From Candidatus Schekmanbacteria bacterium (lineage in GTDB: Bacteria > CSSED10-310 > JACPHN01), in assembly GCA_016188575.1 (NCBI GenBank), contig JACPHN010000112.1, forward strand, positions 51,497-115,496: 64,000 nucleotides of DNA, given 5' to 3'. The translations under genes were made by a program, and so were the position numbers. The notes beneath the pieces are model-generated. The model worked only from the letters and a program-made list of their open reading frames with translations, was not told the DNA's origin and ran no database searches. Below, piece after piece: positions 19,201 through 27,694 of this stretch (within the stretch, counting starts at the first letter, position 1; each line of letters opens with the position of its first letter).

Positions 19201-19668
19201 TGCGGAAGCCTCGAGGTGGCGCGCACGCATTTCCGCAACGGGCTGCGCTTGCAGCTCGATGTCGCCGATCTGCGTTTCGCTGCAGGCACGCTGCACGACT
19301 GGGCGGTGCTCGAGCGTCGGGTCGGGACGGACTTGGCGCAGGTCGAGCGGCTCATCGCGAGAGCCGTGACGACGCTTCAGGAGCTGGGCGACAAGCTGAG
19401 CTTGGCGCGCTGCCTGTGCGAACGGGGTCACTGCAACCTCGCGCGCGGCGGGTCCGCTTCCGTGTTCTTGCAGGAGGCGCTGCAGTATGCCGCCGAATGC
19501 GGCGTCGGACCGCAGACCAGTAGCGATGTCGGGCAAGCGCTCGCCCGCCTGACGCAGGCCCAGGAGGCGTTTGCGCGAGGCGAGCACGATCGCCTGCGTA
19601 ACGGCGAGCTGATCGAGTCCTACCCGCCGGGGCTGCGGCAGATCTCCACGGCGTCAGGGAAGGCGTGA
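16237..19668 (+). CDS. Ser/Thr protein kinase - AAA ATPase - TPR signalling protein (PknK-like)
   Basis: A 1143-residue cytoplasmic signalling protein. Residues 8-275 are a Hanks-type kinase: glycine loop IGRGATGTVF, Lys in VALKTL, catalytic loop VHQDLKPEN (Arg of HRD replaced by Gln, so a non-RD kinase), DFG, and SYMSPEQ. Residues about 290-590 are an NTPase with Walker A GESGVGKT and Walker B VLLIADDVQWSDE, as in PknK and STAND/MalT-type regulators. Residues about 750-1100 carry many TPRs. No transmembrane segment or DNA-binding domain is visible. GTG 16237 follows GGAG by seven bases. A paralogue with the same architecture lies at 41014-44619. The substrate is unknown. Confidence 0.88.
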   Translation: MNLGRVQRIGTYAIESEIGRGATGTVFRAVDDRNGQAVALKTLTSPSVGGLMAMRREIGALARLNHPQIVRIVDHGVQSGAPWYAMTLVHGTHLRDWIAPTPPPHINDVLLLFARLLRPLAYLHGEGLVHQDLKPENILVTQAGIPIVVDFGLTAAVTAKIGRDALPYAASAGTLSYMSPEQIRRLAVDPRADIYALGCILYELLTGAPPFSGTADEIIDGHLRRVPPRLTAERPGLPLELDRLVSAMLAKARRERPGYCADIELSLRELGVRTDGEDGTEAAKPYLFRPDLAGREAELARLASLLDAAHAGTGAVVLLGGESGVGKTRLALELARRYTGDRTTVIAGGAAPETQVPLGLFAPFLELLADRCIAAGSEAAARLLGPGGGALTAYEPRLTAATGLDDPVVPSPLPPREARLRLFSALAHALSETARSCTVLLIADDVQWSDELSLAAVRQLLEERLVQSSRILLLLVYRAEEAGPTLAELLARGDIERVALSDLQEPSVTQLVSDVLAVSEPPQQLLQSVSDRCHGNPYFIAELLRLAVECNMLARDRAGQWCLRTLKQEGAGPAADLSLLPLPTSLGDAIRARLEALPEATVELLDVAAVIGRTASLELLCAILNQRSPAHIGGAGFPARDGSARLSPDEGRLRDRLDTVDLLIRRHLLQDVGEGGLRFVHDAVRVIRYSSLPSETRARLHARVADALEAEVGLPEEAREAELAHHRERAGEADCARAHYLRAARWARDRWANDDAEKLYNGFLRLVFEPTETTILVRNEFTDSVLIREGRYKDAAAQYRLSLDESRKIQSAKAEGRSLHGLGNVLCETGEMEAGKAMCELALELQRSIGDRSAMVRTLNRLAIVHHYYGQMQACAGLYREAAALAKELGDEKSQAVLIGNLGTLLHDLGDLREARGLHEQAVLIKRATGDRRGEGISLCNIGMISRDEGDLAAARRYFEQALVIHREIGDRENEGWVLSSLASIEGACGSLEVARTHFRNGLRLQLDVADLRFAAGTLHDWAVLERRVGTDLAQVERLIARAVTTLQELGDKLSLARCLCERGHCNLARGGSASVFLQEALQYAAECGVGPQTSSDVGQALARLTQAQEAFARGEHDRLRNGELIESYPPGLRQISTASGKA

Positions 19669-19675
19669 GCAGTCC

Positions 19676-19696
19676 CCGAACCCACCGTCGGTTCGG
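19676..19696 (+). terminator. Possible hairpin after the kinase gene
   Basis: A perfect seven-base stem (CCGAACC / GGTTCGG) with a seven-base loop begins eight bases after the kinase stop codon. There is no T run, so it is at best a weak or factor-assisted terminator. Confidence 0.25.
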
Positions 19697-19864
19697 CGTC
19701 GAGGCGACAGCGCCCCCCTGAGCGCCTCCCCCCACGGGCGGCAGAAGGTGAGGCCGGGGGTCTTCGCGATGCGCTTTCCGCACAGCTTGCAGAAGCACCG
19801 GCGGTGGATGCAGGGGCCGCTCGCGCCAAGCCGCAGGCCGCACTGGAGCAGGTTCGTGCAGCGA

Positions 19865-20881
19865 CTACCCGCTCCGCCCCGCCGTCTCGGCTCGCCACTG
19901 CTCTCGTAGGGAACCGAGCAAGTGGATTTCCGGTTCGAGTAGGACCCCGTAGCGCTCGTGGACGCGCCGTCGGACCCACAGCATGAGACTCAGCACATCC
20001 GCAGCGGTTCCCCGGCCGCGGTTCACGAAGAAATTGGCGTGCAGGTTCGACACCGCGATATCACCGCGTCGCTCGCCCTTGAGCCCGGTGGCGTCAATGA
20101 GTTGCCCGGCCGCGGCGCCCGGCGGATTCCTGAACACGCACCCGGCGCTTGGAAGCCCGTACGGTTGCGATGCCGTGCGCCGTTTCTGCTCGCGCGCGAT
20201 ACGGGCGCGGAGCTCCTCGGCAGGCGCCGCCATCAGGCGCAGGCGAACCCGGGTGACCACGCGAGGTCGAGCACGCGTATCGTCCGCAGCCGCCGCCAGC
20301 GCGCTCGTTCGGTACGCGGGTGCGATCGCATCCGTGGGCACCCAGCTACTCCCCGACGCGTCCGCCAGCCGCACAGCGACAGTGATGTCGCTCCAGGAGC
20401 TGCCGAGGGCCCCGGCGTTCATCGCAGTGGCTCCACCCACGGTTCCAGGAATGCCGTAGAACGCCTGTGCTCCGCAGAGTCCCTGCTTGCTGCACCATGA
20501 AGCCAGCCACGGCAACAGCCTGCCGGCGTCAACCTCGAGCTCGCAGACACTCCCGTCGCGGTGCGCCTCCGGTCTGGCCGCGGTATCTTGCCAGGACACC
20601 CCGTCACCACCGCCATAACGCCGATTGATGCGCAACACGACGCCCGAGAGGCCCTCATCGGGGACGAGCACGTTTGACCCGCCGCCGAGGATCCAAACGC
20701 GCCGCCCCTCCGCTTCCGCCCATTGCAGCAACGAGACCACGGACGCTTCCGTCCGTGGCTCAGCGAAGACCTGCGCCCGGCCGCCGATGCGGTACGTCGT
20801 GAGCGGTCCGAGCTCCACGCCGGCCCTGGTCTCCACGGCTGGCGCCCTGATCCCGCCCGGCCGGCCCGCACGGTCGTCCAA
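19865..20881 (-). CDS. murB: UDP-N-acetylenolpyruvoylglucosamine reductase MurB
   Basis: MurB is the FAD enzyme that reduces UDP-GlcNAc-enolpyruvate to UDP-MurNAc in peptidoglycan synthesis. The roughly 338-residue protein shows TTYRIGG, the FAD-binding LGGGSNVLV, GIPGTVGGATAMNAGA, YRTSAL, and SAGCVFRNPPG followed by AGQLIDATGLKG and HANFFVN. The usual catalytic Ser of the GSxF motif is a Cys here, as in other MurB forms with SAGC. The frame starts with TTG 20881, eight bases after the ribH stop; in-frame GTGs about 50 bases downstream are alternatives. It is the last gene of the leftward operon. Confidence 0.92.
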   Translation of the reverse strand: MDDRAGRPGGIRAPAVETRAGVELGPLTTYRIGGRAQVFAEPRTEASVVSLLQWAEAEGRRVWILGGGSNVLVPDEGLSGVVLRINRRYGGGDGVSWQDTAARPEAHRDGSVCELEVDAGRLLPWLASWCSKQGLCGAQAFYGIPGTVGGATAMNAGALGSSWSDITVAVRLADASGSSWVPTDAIAPAYRTSALAAAADDTRARPRVVTRVRLRLMAAPAEELRARIAREQKRRTASQPYGLPSAGCVFRNPPGAAAGQLIDATGLKGERRGDIAVSNLHANFFVNRGRGTAADVLSLMLWVRRRVHERYGVLLEPEIHLLGSLREQWRAETAGRSG

Positions 20882-20889
20882 CAGCTCAC

Positions 20890-21384
20890 TCAGCCTCGGT
20901 CTCCCGCGCCCCTGTCCTCGCGGACCGCCTTCAGCAGGTTTGCCATCTCGATTGCGGCCATGCCCGCATCGAAGCCCTTGTTGCCGCTCTTGGTTCCGGC
21001 GCGCTCAATGGCCTGTTCGATTGAGTCGGTCGTCAAGATGCCGAAGACCACGGGTACCCCCGTATCGTACGCCGCCTTGGCCACGCCTTTTGACGCCTCG
21101 GCCGCCACGTAGTCGAAATGCGGCGTGGCGCCGCGGATCACAACTCCCAGGCAGATCACCGCGTCATACTGACCCGAGCCCGCCAGCGCACGCGCTACTA
21201 GCGGGATCTCCACGGCTCCAGGCACCCGCGCAATCACCACGTCCGCTTCGTTGACGCCCGTCCGCAGCAGCGCATCCATCGCGCCGGCGACGAGCGACTT
21301 GCCAATGTAGTCGTTGAACCGCGACGCCACGATCGCGATCCGCAATCCACCGCCGCTAAAGTTGCCTTCGAGTGTTCTCACCAT
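20890..21384 (-). CDS. ribH: 6,7-dimethyl-8-ribityllumazine synthase RibH
   Basis: This enzyme condenses the ribityl-pyrimidinedione with dihydroxybutanone phosphate to lumazine, the penultimate riboflavin step. The 164 residues show [37 protein letters not shown] and [11 protein letters not shown], followed by the family's GNKG motif. Length matches the family. ATG 21384 overlaps the ribBA stop codon (ATGA), which indicates coupling. Confidence 0.95.
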   Translation of the reverse strand: MVRTLEGNFSGGGLRIAIVASRFNDYIGKSLVAGAMDALLRTGVNEADVVIARVPGAVEIPLVARALAGSGQYDAVICLGVVIRGATPHFDYVAAEASKGVAKAAYDTGVPVVFGILTTDSIEQAIERAGTKSGNKGFDAGMAAIEMANLLKAVREDRGAGDRG

Positions 21385-22622
21385 CAGATGTTGCTCAGGA
21401 GATGCCCCAGCTTTTGTCGCTTGGCGCGCAGATAGTTGATGTTTTCGCCGACGGGCTCCACCTCGATCGGGACACGCCCGACCACCTCCAACCCATAGCC
21501 GCTCAGGCCGACTATCTTGCGGGGATTGTTGGTGACGAGCCGCATTTGGCGCACGCCCAAATCGACGAGCATCTGGGCGCCGATCCCATAGTCTCGCAGG
21601 TCCGGCGCGAATCCCAGGTGCTTGTTGGCGTCGACCGTATCCATGCCGCTGTCCTGGAGCGTGTACGCCCGGATCTTGTTAGTCAGCCCGATGCCGCGGC
21701 CCTCCTGGTCCATGTAGAGGAGCACGCCGCACCCCTCCTTCTCGATCATCGCCATCGCCTGATGAAGCTGTTCGCCGCAATCGCAACGCTGCGACCCCAG
21801 GGTGTCTCCGGTAAGGCACTTCGAATGAACACGAACGAGCACGGGCTTGTCGGGCGTGATCTCGCCCTTGACGAGCGCCACGTGCTCCGGCCCGCCGACG
21901 ATGGGTCGATAGACGATCGCGTGGAAGGTGCCGCCATACTTCGTGGGCAAGGTGGTCTCCGCGGTCCGCTCCACCAGCCGTTCGTTGCTGTGGCGGTGAT
22001 GAATCAGGTCGGCAATCGTGATCAACTTGAGCTCATGCTGGTCGCAGAATCGGCGCAAGTCGTCGCGACGCGCCATGGTGCCGTCATCGTTGAGGATCTC
22101 ACAGATGACGCCGGCGCCGCTGAAACCAGCAAGCCTCGCGAGGTCCACCGAGCCCTCCGTCTGACCGGCGCGAACCAGCACTCCACCGTTGCGCGCGCGG
22201 AGCGGAAAGACGTGACCTGGAACGACCATGTCCGCATCCGTCGAGGTAGGGTCCACCGCCAACCTGATCGTGCGCGCCCGGTCATGTGCGGAGATGCCGG
22301 TCGAGATGCCGGTGCGCGCGTCGATGGACACCGTAAACGCTGTCTTGAATGGAGCAGTATTGTCCACCGCCATCATCGGCAGCTTGAGCCTGGCGATCAT
22401 GGACGACTCCATCGCCAGGCAAATGAGGCCGCGCCCGTAGCGCGCCATGAAGTTGATGTGATCGGCCGTGACGAGGTCCGCGACGACGCACAAGTCGCCC
22501 TCGTTTTCGCGATCCTCGTCGTCGACGAGCACCACCAACTTCCCGGCCCGCAGATCCGCGAGCGCGTCGTCAATGGTGTCGAACATCGTCTGGCTTGCTT
22601 GCTCGCTTTCCACCTTGCTCAC
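21384..22622 (-). CDS. ribBA: Bifunctional 3,4-dihydroxy-2-butanone-4-phosphate synthase / GTP cyclohydrolase II RibBA
   Basis: The N-terminal half makes dihydroxybutanone phosphate from ribulose 5-phosphate: [44 protein letters not shown]. The C-terminal half opens [24 protein letters not shown] holds the three zinc Cys, followed by [10 protein letters not shown] and [10 protein letters not shown]. About 412 residues, full length for both domains. GTG 22622 starts right after the ribE TAG; ATG 22586 (MFDTIDDAL) is a good alternative start since homologous sequence begins there. Confidence 0.95.
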   Translation of the reverse strand: MSKVESEQASQTMFDTIDDALADLRAGKLVVLVDDEDRENEGDLCVVADLVTADHINFMARYGRGLICLAMESSMIARLKLPMMAVDNTAPFKTAFTVSIDARTGISTGISAHDRARTIRLAVDPTSTDADMVVPGHVFPLRARNGGVLVRAGQTEGSVDLARLAGFSGAGVICEILNDDGTMARRDDLRRFCDQHELKLITIADLIHHRHSNERLVERTAETTLPTKYGGTFHAIVYRPIVGGPEHVALVKGEITPDKPVLVRVHSKCLTGDTLGSQRCDCGEQLHQAMAMIEKEGCGVLLYMDQEGRGIGLTNKIRAYTLQDSGMDTVDANKHLGFAPDLRDYGIGAQMLVDLGVRQMRLVTNNPRKIVGLSGYGLEVVGRVPIEVEPVGENINYLRAKRQKLGHLLSNI

Positions 22623-23276
22623 CTATAGCATGTCGGCGATGGTCATCTCGTCGACCGTTGCCGGCCCACTCCCGACCCTTGCGAAGGTGCCGAGCGCGAG
22701 CTGTCTCTGAACGTACTTCCCGATCACGTCGACCTCGATGTTGAGTCGAGCGCCGGGGCGGACGGATCCCAGCATGGTCCTGTCGAGTGTATGGGGGACG
22801 AGGGCGATCATGACAAGTGGATCGCGAAGCTCGGCCACCGTGAGGCTGACACCGTCCAGCGCAATTGATCCCTTGTGGATGACGTAGGGAAGCAGGTCGT
22901 CCGGCACGCGAATCCACAGCTCCGCACCGGAAGCCGCCTGATCGTAGCGCGTGACCGCGGCTGTGCTGTCCACGTGGCCCTGTACGAGGTGGCCGCCGAC
23001 CCGCCCACCGAGCGCGAGGGCACGCTCCAGGTGAAGTCTGCTTCCCACCCGCCACTGCCCTGCGGTGGTGCGCCGCAGCGTTTCCTGGGAAACGTCCGCG
23101 GAAAAACCGTCCGCGCGCACTGCGGTCGCGGTCAGGCACACGCCATGCACGGCTATGCTGTCGCCCACACGGGTCCCTGCACACGCGGCGCTTGCGGCCA
23201 GATCAAGGGTGCACGACCGCCCCTGCTCCCGGCGGCAGCGCAGCGTTCCGATCTCTTCTACTATCCCGGTGAACAC
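22623..23276 (-). CDS. ribE: Riboflavin synthase alpha chain RibE
   Basis: This enzyme dismutates two lumazines to riboflavin. The start is GTG 23276, one base after the ribD TAA with GGGGAG just upstream, giving V/M-FTGIVEEIG, the canonical N-terminus; the longer open frame is not needed. The two lumazine-binding repeats are visible: SIAVHGVCLTATAV with GGHLVQGHVD, and SIALDGVSLTVAEL near the end of repeat two. About 217 residues, as expected. The stop abuts the ribBA start. Confidence 0.95.
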   Translation of the reverse strand: MFTGIVEEIGTLRCRREQGRSCTLDLAASAACAGTRVGDSIAVHGVCLTATAVRADGFSADVSQETLRRTTAGQWRVGSRLHLERALALGGRVGGHLVQGHVDSTAAVTRYDQAASGAELWIRVPDDLLPYVIHKGSIALDGVSLTVAELRDPLVMIALVPHTLDRTMLGSVRPGARLNIEVDVIGKYVQRQLALGTFARVGSGPATVDEMTIADML

Positions 23277-23277
23277 C

Positions 23278-24411
23278 TTACTCCCCTGCTGACGCAAGCG
23301 GATATGCGGTAACGAGGTAATCGCTGCCGATTGCCTCCACCGCGCCGAAGCGGTAGCGGGGCGCGGCGGCGACCGACTCCCAGCCGTTGCCGGCCACGAG
23401 CGGGACTGCCCGGATACCTCCAAGGACCACGGGGCAGAGGAACAGCTCGATCCGATCCACGAAGCCGCCTTCCAGGAACGACGCATTGAGTGTGCCGCCT
23501 CCCTCGAGCAGCACGCTCGCGATCTCGAGGGTGCGCAGGCGGCGGAGCACGTCGGCCGGCGATACCCGGCCGCGGGCATCGAGATCGCAGCGCCAGACCT
23601 CCACGGCGCGCGCGCGCAGGACCTCCTCGCGGTCCTGCGGCGCTCCTGGGCCACAGGCGACGATCGTCTTGACCTCGGTGGCGGTGGCCACGAGCCGGCT
23701 GTCCGGCGGAATACCGAGCGTCGTGTCGAACACGACTCGGGTCGGCTGACGGCGTCTGATCGGCACGTAGCGAACCGTCAGCAGTGGATCGTCGGCGCGC
23801 ACCGTCCCTAGACCTATGCTGACGGCATCGACTCGCGAGCGCATTTCGTGACCGCGGTGCCGCGCCGCTTCGGACGATACCCAGCGACTATCCCCCGACC
23901 GCGAAGCCAGCTTCCCGTCGAGGCTGACGGCGCCCTTGAGCAAGACAAAGGGTCGTTCCTTGGTCATGTACGTCCAGTACACTTCGTTGAGCGAGCGGAC
24001 GCGATCGGCGAGGCACCCGACCACCACCTCGACGCCTGCGGTCCGCAGCGCCGCGACACCTTTGCCGTTGACCTTGGGGTTGGGATCGATCGCGCCAACG
24101 ACCACGCGAGGAATTTTCGCACTGATGATGTCGTCCACGCAGGGCGGCGTCCGGCCGAAGTGGGTGCAGGGCTCCAGCGTGCTGTAGAGAGTGCTCGCCT
24201 GCAGCGCTCCGGTGCCGTGGTCAGCGCGGGTGGCGGCGATGGCCTCGGCCTCGGCGTGGGCCGCACCTAGCCGTCGATGATACCCCTCTCCGATAATCTC
24301 GTTGCCGCTGACCAGCAGCGCGCCGACCATTGGATTCGGACTCACCCAACCGTCCGCCCGGGCGGCCAGGTCGAGGGCCCGGGACATGAAGTGTTCGTCA
24401 CTCACATTCAT
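23278..24411 (-). CDS. ribD: Bifunctional diaminohydroxyphosphoribosylaminopyrimidine deaminase / reductase RibD
   Basis: The N-terminal deaminase domain has the zinc site HAEAEAI and LEPCTHFGRTPPC; the C-terminal reductase domain has LKGAVSLDGKLA, GLGTVRADDP and VLLEGGGTLNASF. About 377 residues, standard for the fused enzyme. ATG 24411 shares one base with the ftsY stop codon (TGATG), so it is coupled to ftsY. With ribE, ribBA and ribH downstream the full riboflavin pathway is encoded in one block, apart from the phosphatase step. No FMN riboswitch is expected or seen at this internal position. Confidence 0.95.
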   Translation of the reverse strand: MNVSDEHFMSRALDLAARADGWVSPNPMVGALLVSGNEIIGEGYHRRLGAAHAEAEAIAATRADHGTGALQASTLYSTLEPCTHFGRTPPCVDDIISAKIPRVVVGAIDPNPKVNGKGVAALRTAGVEVVVGCLADRVRSLNEVYWTYMTKERPFVLLKGAVSLDGKLASRSGDSRWVSSEAARHRGHEMRSRVDAVSIGLGTVRADDPLLTVRYVPIRRRQPTRVVFDTTLGIPPDSRLVATATEVKTIVACGPGAPQDREEVLRARAVEVWRCDLDARGRVSPADVLRRLRTLEIASVLLEGGGTLNASFLEGGFVDRIELFLCPVVLGGIRAVPLVAGNGWESVAAAPRYRFGAVEAIGSDYLVTAYPLASAGE

Positions 24412-26831
24412 CAGTCCTGCTGCACGATTGGCTCGCTGCTTACGGGCACTTCGTCACCAAACAGCGCCTCTGCAAAAAGATCGGTCCGGAAGTCTCGCAG
24501 GTCGTGCAGCCGTTCGCCGATACCGATCAGCTTGATCGGCAGGTTCAGCAAGTTTACGATGCTGATGATGATGCCGCCCTTGGCGGTGCCGTCCAATTTG
24601 GTCAAGACCACGCCGGTAATCTCCGTGGCCTGGTGAAACGTCTTGGCCTGGGACAGGGCGTTTTGTCCCGTCGTGGCGTCAAGCACCAGCAAAGTCTCGT
24701 GAGGCGCCCCGTCCAGCTCGCGGCTGATGACCCGGCGGATCTTCTTGAGCTCCTCCATGAGATTGACCTTGGTGTGCAGGCGGCCCGCCGTGTCGATGAT
24801 GAGGACATCGGCATTACGCGCCTTCGCGGCCCGGAGCGCATCGTAGGCGACGGCGGCCGGATCGGCGCCGGCCTGGTGCTTGACAATCTCGGCACCGACG
24901 CGAGTCGCCCAGATCGTGAGCTGTTCGATGGCGCCCGCGCGAAAAGTGTCAGCAGCAGCGAGCACCACCGATTTGCCCTCTTCCTTGAACCGGTGCGCGA
25001 GCTTTGCGATGGTCGTCGTCTTGCCGACGCCGTTGACACCGACAACCATGATGACGTGTGGGCGGGCCTCGCCGACCTGCAGCCGGACATTGAACCGGCC
25101 GAGCAGCTCCGCGATATGGTTCTTGAGGATCTCCCGAAGCTCGCCGGGGGATTTGATCTTCTTGCGCCTGACGTCGGTGCGCACGGCGTCCATGATGCGC
25201 GTCGTGGCCTCCACTCCGATGTCGGCGAGAATCAGCACCTCCTCGACGCTGTCGAGGAGGTCGTCGTCGACGGCTCCGGCGCCCCGCAAGACATTGTCGA
25301 GCTGCGCCAGGAACGTCTGGCGCGTCTTGCGCAGCGCGCGGCGCAGACGCTCCAACGCGCCGACAGGCACGAACTCGCCGAGCAGCTCCAGAAGCCGAAC
25401 GCGCTCTCGATCGCTCACGCGCAGCCCGCGATCTTCCTCGAGCATCTGCTGGATCGCGCGGAGCTCATCGGCCGCGGCTTCACGGCAGGAGCCGGCGGGG
25501 TACTCCCGGTACAGGCCCGCCAGAATCTCGACGCCTTCGACTACCGCTTGCAGACGGACACGGGCACGGCCGAGAAGGAGGGTGCGACGCTGATCCGGTG
25601 CCGTGCCCGGTTCGGCAGTTGCGCTTTCCAGGACCTCCACCGACGCCTCGGCGTTGCCGAGCAGCAGCTCGAGCTCAGCGCGCTCGAGCAGCAGCTCGAG
25701 GCGCAAGTCGGGGGTGAGCTCGGCAAGCCGATCGCTGGCCCCCCGCAGCAGCCCAAGGGCCTCCTCGACGCGTCCCGTCCGCCGCAGCAGCGCGACCACC
25801 CGGCCATGGGCTCGTCCCCAGAGCTCGGCTGGAGTTTCCGCGGAGATGGACTCCTTGACAGCGGCGGCGGCATCGTCCCACCGGTCTTGTCGATCGAGCG
25901 CATCGGCCAGCACGACGCCGAGATCGTATCGCAGCCTGGCGTGCGGCGCGGACACGCCCGCAGCCAGAGAGGGCGCCAGCGCCGCGATCCCCTTCTGCGC
26001 CTCGCGGATGGCCGGATCTAGCTGTCCGGTAGCGACGTAGCAGCGCGCCAGATCGCCGTGAATGCCGGCGGCACCCGGACCCTCGGACGTTCCGAGGTAT
26101 CGCAGCGCGCCTTCAAACCGATCGATCGCGACCCTGGTATTGCCTGCACGCAGGTAAACCTCGCCAATGCGGGCGTTGGCGGTAGCGCTTTCCGCCGCTG
26201 TGCGAGCGCCGCGCAAGACCTCCTGAAATAGCCGCCCAGCCTCGGCGCTGTTCGCGTCGCCGCGCAGCAATACCTCGCCGCGCAACGTCGCCACCAGCGT
26301 TGACACGCGGTCGGACAGGTGTTTTTCCCGCGCCAACCCCGCCAACGCCTCGTGGGCGGCCCGGACCTCGCCGCACGCAAGATCCAGTCGCGCCCGCAGT
26401 ATGGTGGCCTCACGCCGTTCCTCGTCGCTCGCTACGAGTCCGGCGGCGCGCTCGAGCAACGCGCGGGTGCCGGCGAGATCCTCCGGGGCGCGGCTGAGAT
26501 CATCGGCGCCGCAATCCAGCCAGGCCCGCACGAGCAGAGCGGAGCCGCGCGCCTGGTCGGAAAGGCCCGCTGCGGTCGGAAACCGCCGCGCGAGCTCGCC
26601 GGCGCGCTCTGCCTGACCCGAAAGCAAGGCCAGCTTGCCGCTCAGGACCAGCCCGCGCTGCGCCTCCTCGGCCAAAGGAGCGCGCTCCAGCAGACTCTGC
26701 AGCACCTCGAGCGCCTCGTCGAGCGTCTCCTCGTCCGCCAGCGCTTCGGCGGTCTGCAGGTACAGCTCCAGATTGTCGGGTTCCTTCTCCAGAGCCCGCC
26801 GAAGCTTTCGTGACTTACGTAACCATAGCAT
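24411..26831 (-). CDS. ftsY: FtsY signal-recognition-particle receptor fused to an N-terminal TPR domain
   Basis: Residues about 490-806 are a complete FtsY NG domain, which docks SRP-bound ribosomes at the membrane: the N domain helices, Walker A GVNGVGKTTT (about residue 599), AAADTFRAGA, DTAGR, TKLDGTAKGG and GIGERLHDLRDF. In place of the usual acidic A domain, residues 1-480 are a long array of helical TPR-like repeats (NLELYLQTAEALADEETLDE, LLERAPLAEEAQRG). The frame is continuous, so this is a true fusion in this sequence. No strong ribosome-binding site precedes ATG 26831. It sits 62 bases after a TPR lipoprotein gene and overlaps ribD by one base. Confidence 0.93.
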   Translation of the reverse strand: MLWLRKSRKLRRALEKEPDNLELYLQTAEALADEETLDEALEVLQSLLERAPLAEEAQRGLVLSGKLALLSGQAERAGELARRFPTAAGLSDQARGSALLVRAWLDCGADDLSRAPEDLAGTRALLERAAGLVASDEERREATILRARLDLACGEVRAAHEALAGLAREKHLSDRVSTLVATLRGEVLLRGDANSAEAGRLFQEVLRGARTAAESATANARIGEVYLRAGNTRVAIDRFEGALRYLGTSEGPGAAGIHGDLARCYVATGQLDPAIREAQKGIAALAPSLAAGVSAPHARLRYDLGVVLADALDRQDRWDDAAAAVKESISAETPAELWGRAHGRVVALLRRTGRVEEALGLLRGASDRLAELTPDLRLELLLERAELELLLGNAEASVEVLESATAEPGTAPDQRRTLLLGRARVRLQAVVEGVEILAGLYREYPAGSCREAAADELRAIQQMLEEDRGLRVSDRERVRLLELLGEFVPVGALERLRRALRKTRQTFLAQLDNVLRGAGAVDDDLLDSVEEVLILADIGVEATTRIMDAVRTDVRRKKIKSPGELREILKNHIAELLGRFNVRLQVGEARPHVIMVVGVNGVGKTTTIAKLAHRFKEEGKSVVLAAADTFRAGAIEQLTIWATRVGAEIVKHQAGADPAAVAYDALRAAKARNADVLIIDTAGRLHTKVNLMEELKKIRRVISRELDGAPHETLLVLDATTGQNALSQAKTFHQATEITGVVLTKLDGTAKGGIIISIVNLLNLPIKLIGIGERLHDLRDFRTDLFAEALFGDEVPVSSEPIVQQD

Positions 26832-26893
26832 GTCGTGTCGAATCCGGGTTCGTGAGCGCCCGAGATGTGCTTCTCGCAGCGGCTCCTACAACA

Positions 26894-27694
26894 TCACTTC
26901 TCTAGCACCGCGAGCATCTTCGCCGCGTCCGCCCGCAACTGTCCGGGTTCGGCCGGCGTACCGGCCGGGATCAGCTCGGTCACCCGGCGAAACGACATGT
27001 GGGCAAGGTCCTTGACACCCAGCTTCATGTAGGCGACGCCGAGGTGATAGTACGCTTCCACGTAACCCTTGTTCGCCTTGATGGCTTCTTCGAAATGTTT
27101 CGCGGCCACCTCCGCCGTGCCGCGCCGCTCCTGGAGCATGCCGAGCTGGAAGTGGGCGCGGTCGAACTTCGGAAAGGTCTCGAGCGCCAGCTTGAACGCC
27201 TGCTCTGCCGAGTCGAGGTCACCGCGGCCGAGGTGTGCCATGCCCATGTTGTACTGGGCCGCCGAGGGATATTCGAACTCGGTGTCTTCGAGCGCGAGCT
27301 TGGCGTTGACCAGCACGTCCTCCCACTGCCCGATCTTCAGATACGCGGCCGCGAGGCTGTTGTATACGAGCGGTTGCTTGGGGTTTAGCTCGAGGCTTTT
27401 CTGGTAGGAGGTGATGGCTTCCTGCATGCGCCCGAGACCCTGCAAGGAGATTCCGCGTCCAAAGTAGATCGCGTAGTCGTCCGGGGTGTCGCGCCGAGCA
27501 AGCTCGAATTCTGCGAGTGCAGCATCGAGCTGCCCCTTGGAGATGAGCGCCTCGCCGGTAGCGCGATGCACTCTTGCTCGCGCCTCCCGCTCGACCTTGG
27601 CGCGCCCCGCGCAACCAGACGCCGCGGAGAGGAAGATGGAACATGCGAAAACGATGACGAGCGTCTTGGCTCGTTCAGATCCATAACTGCACAT
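26894..27694 (-). CDS. TPR lipoprotein (PilF/NlpI-like)
   Basis: About 266 residues. The N-terminus has a basic stretch, a hydrophobic core (VIVFACSIFLSA) and a lipobox SAASGC, so it should be a lipoprotein of the periplasmic face. The rest is six or so TPRs (GEALISKGQLDAALAEFELA, LVYNSLAAAYLKIGQWEDVL, AQYNMGMAHLGRGDLDSAEQ). Overall resemblance is to PilF/PilW and NlpI-type scaffold lipoproteins, which assist pilus or envelope assemblies; no pilus genes are nearby, so the role is open. ATG 27694 lies inside the end of the upstream gene (20-base overlap), with GAGGCG upstream; TTG 27709 is an alternative. Confidence 0.8.
   Translation of the reverse strand: MCSYGSERAKTLVIVFACSIFLSAASGCAGRAKVEREARARVHRATGEALISKGQLDAALAEFELARRDTPDDYAIYFGRGISLQGLGRMQEAITSYQKSLELNPKQPLVYNSLAAAYLKIGQWEDVLVNAKLALEDTEFEYPSAAQYNMGMAHLGRGDLDSAEQAFKLALETFPKFDRAHFQLGMLQERRGTAEVAAKHFEEAIKANKGYVEAYYHLGVAYMKLGVKDLAHMSFRRVTELIPAGTPAEPGQLRADAAKMLAVLEK

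Noticed and set aside
21372..22628. A 418-codon forward frame opposite ribBA
   Set aside because: ribBA is certain on the minus strand and the forward translation is an antisense shadow.
24280..24420. FMN riboswitch before ribD
   Set aside because: ribD overlaps the ftsY stop codon by one base, leaving no leader; no RFN-like conserved blocks are visible.
24504..26021. A 505-codon forward frame opposite the TPR-FtsY gene
   Set aside because: The minus-strand FtsY GTPase motifs are unambiguous; this frame is a shadow.
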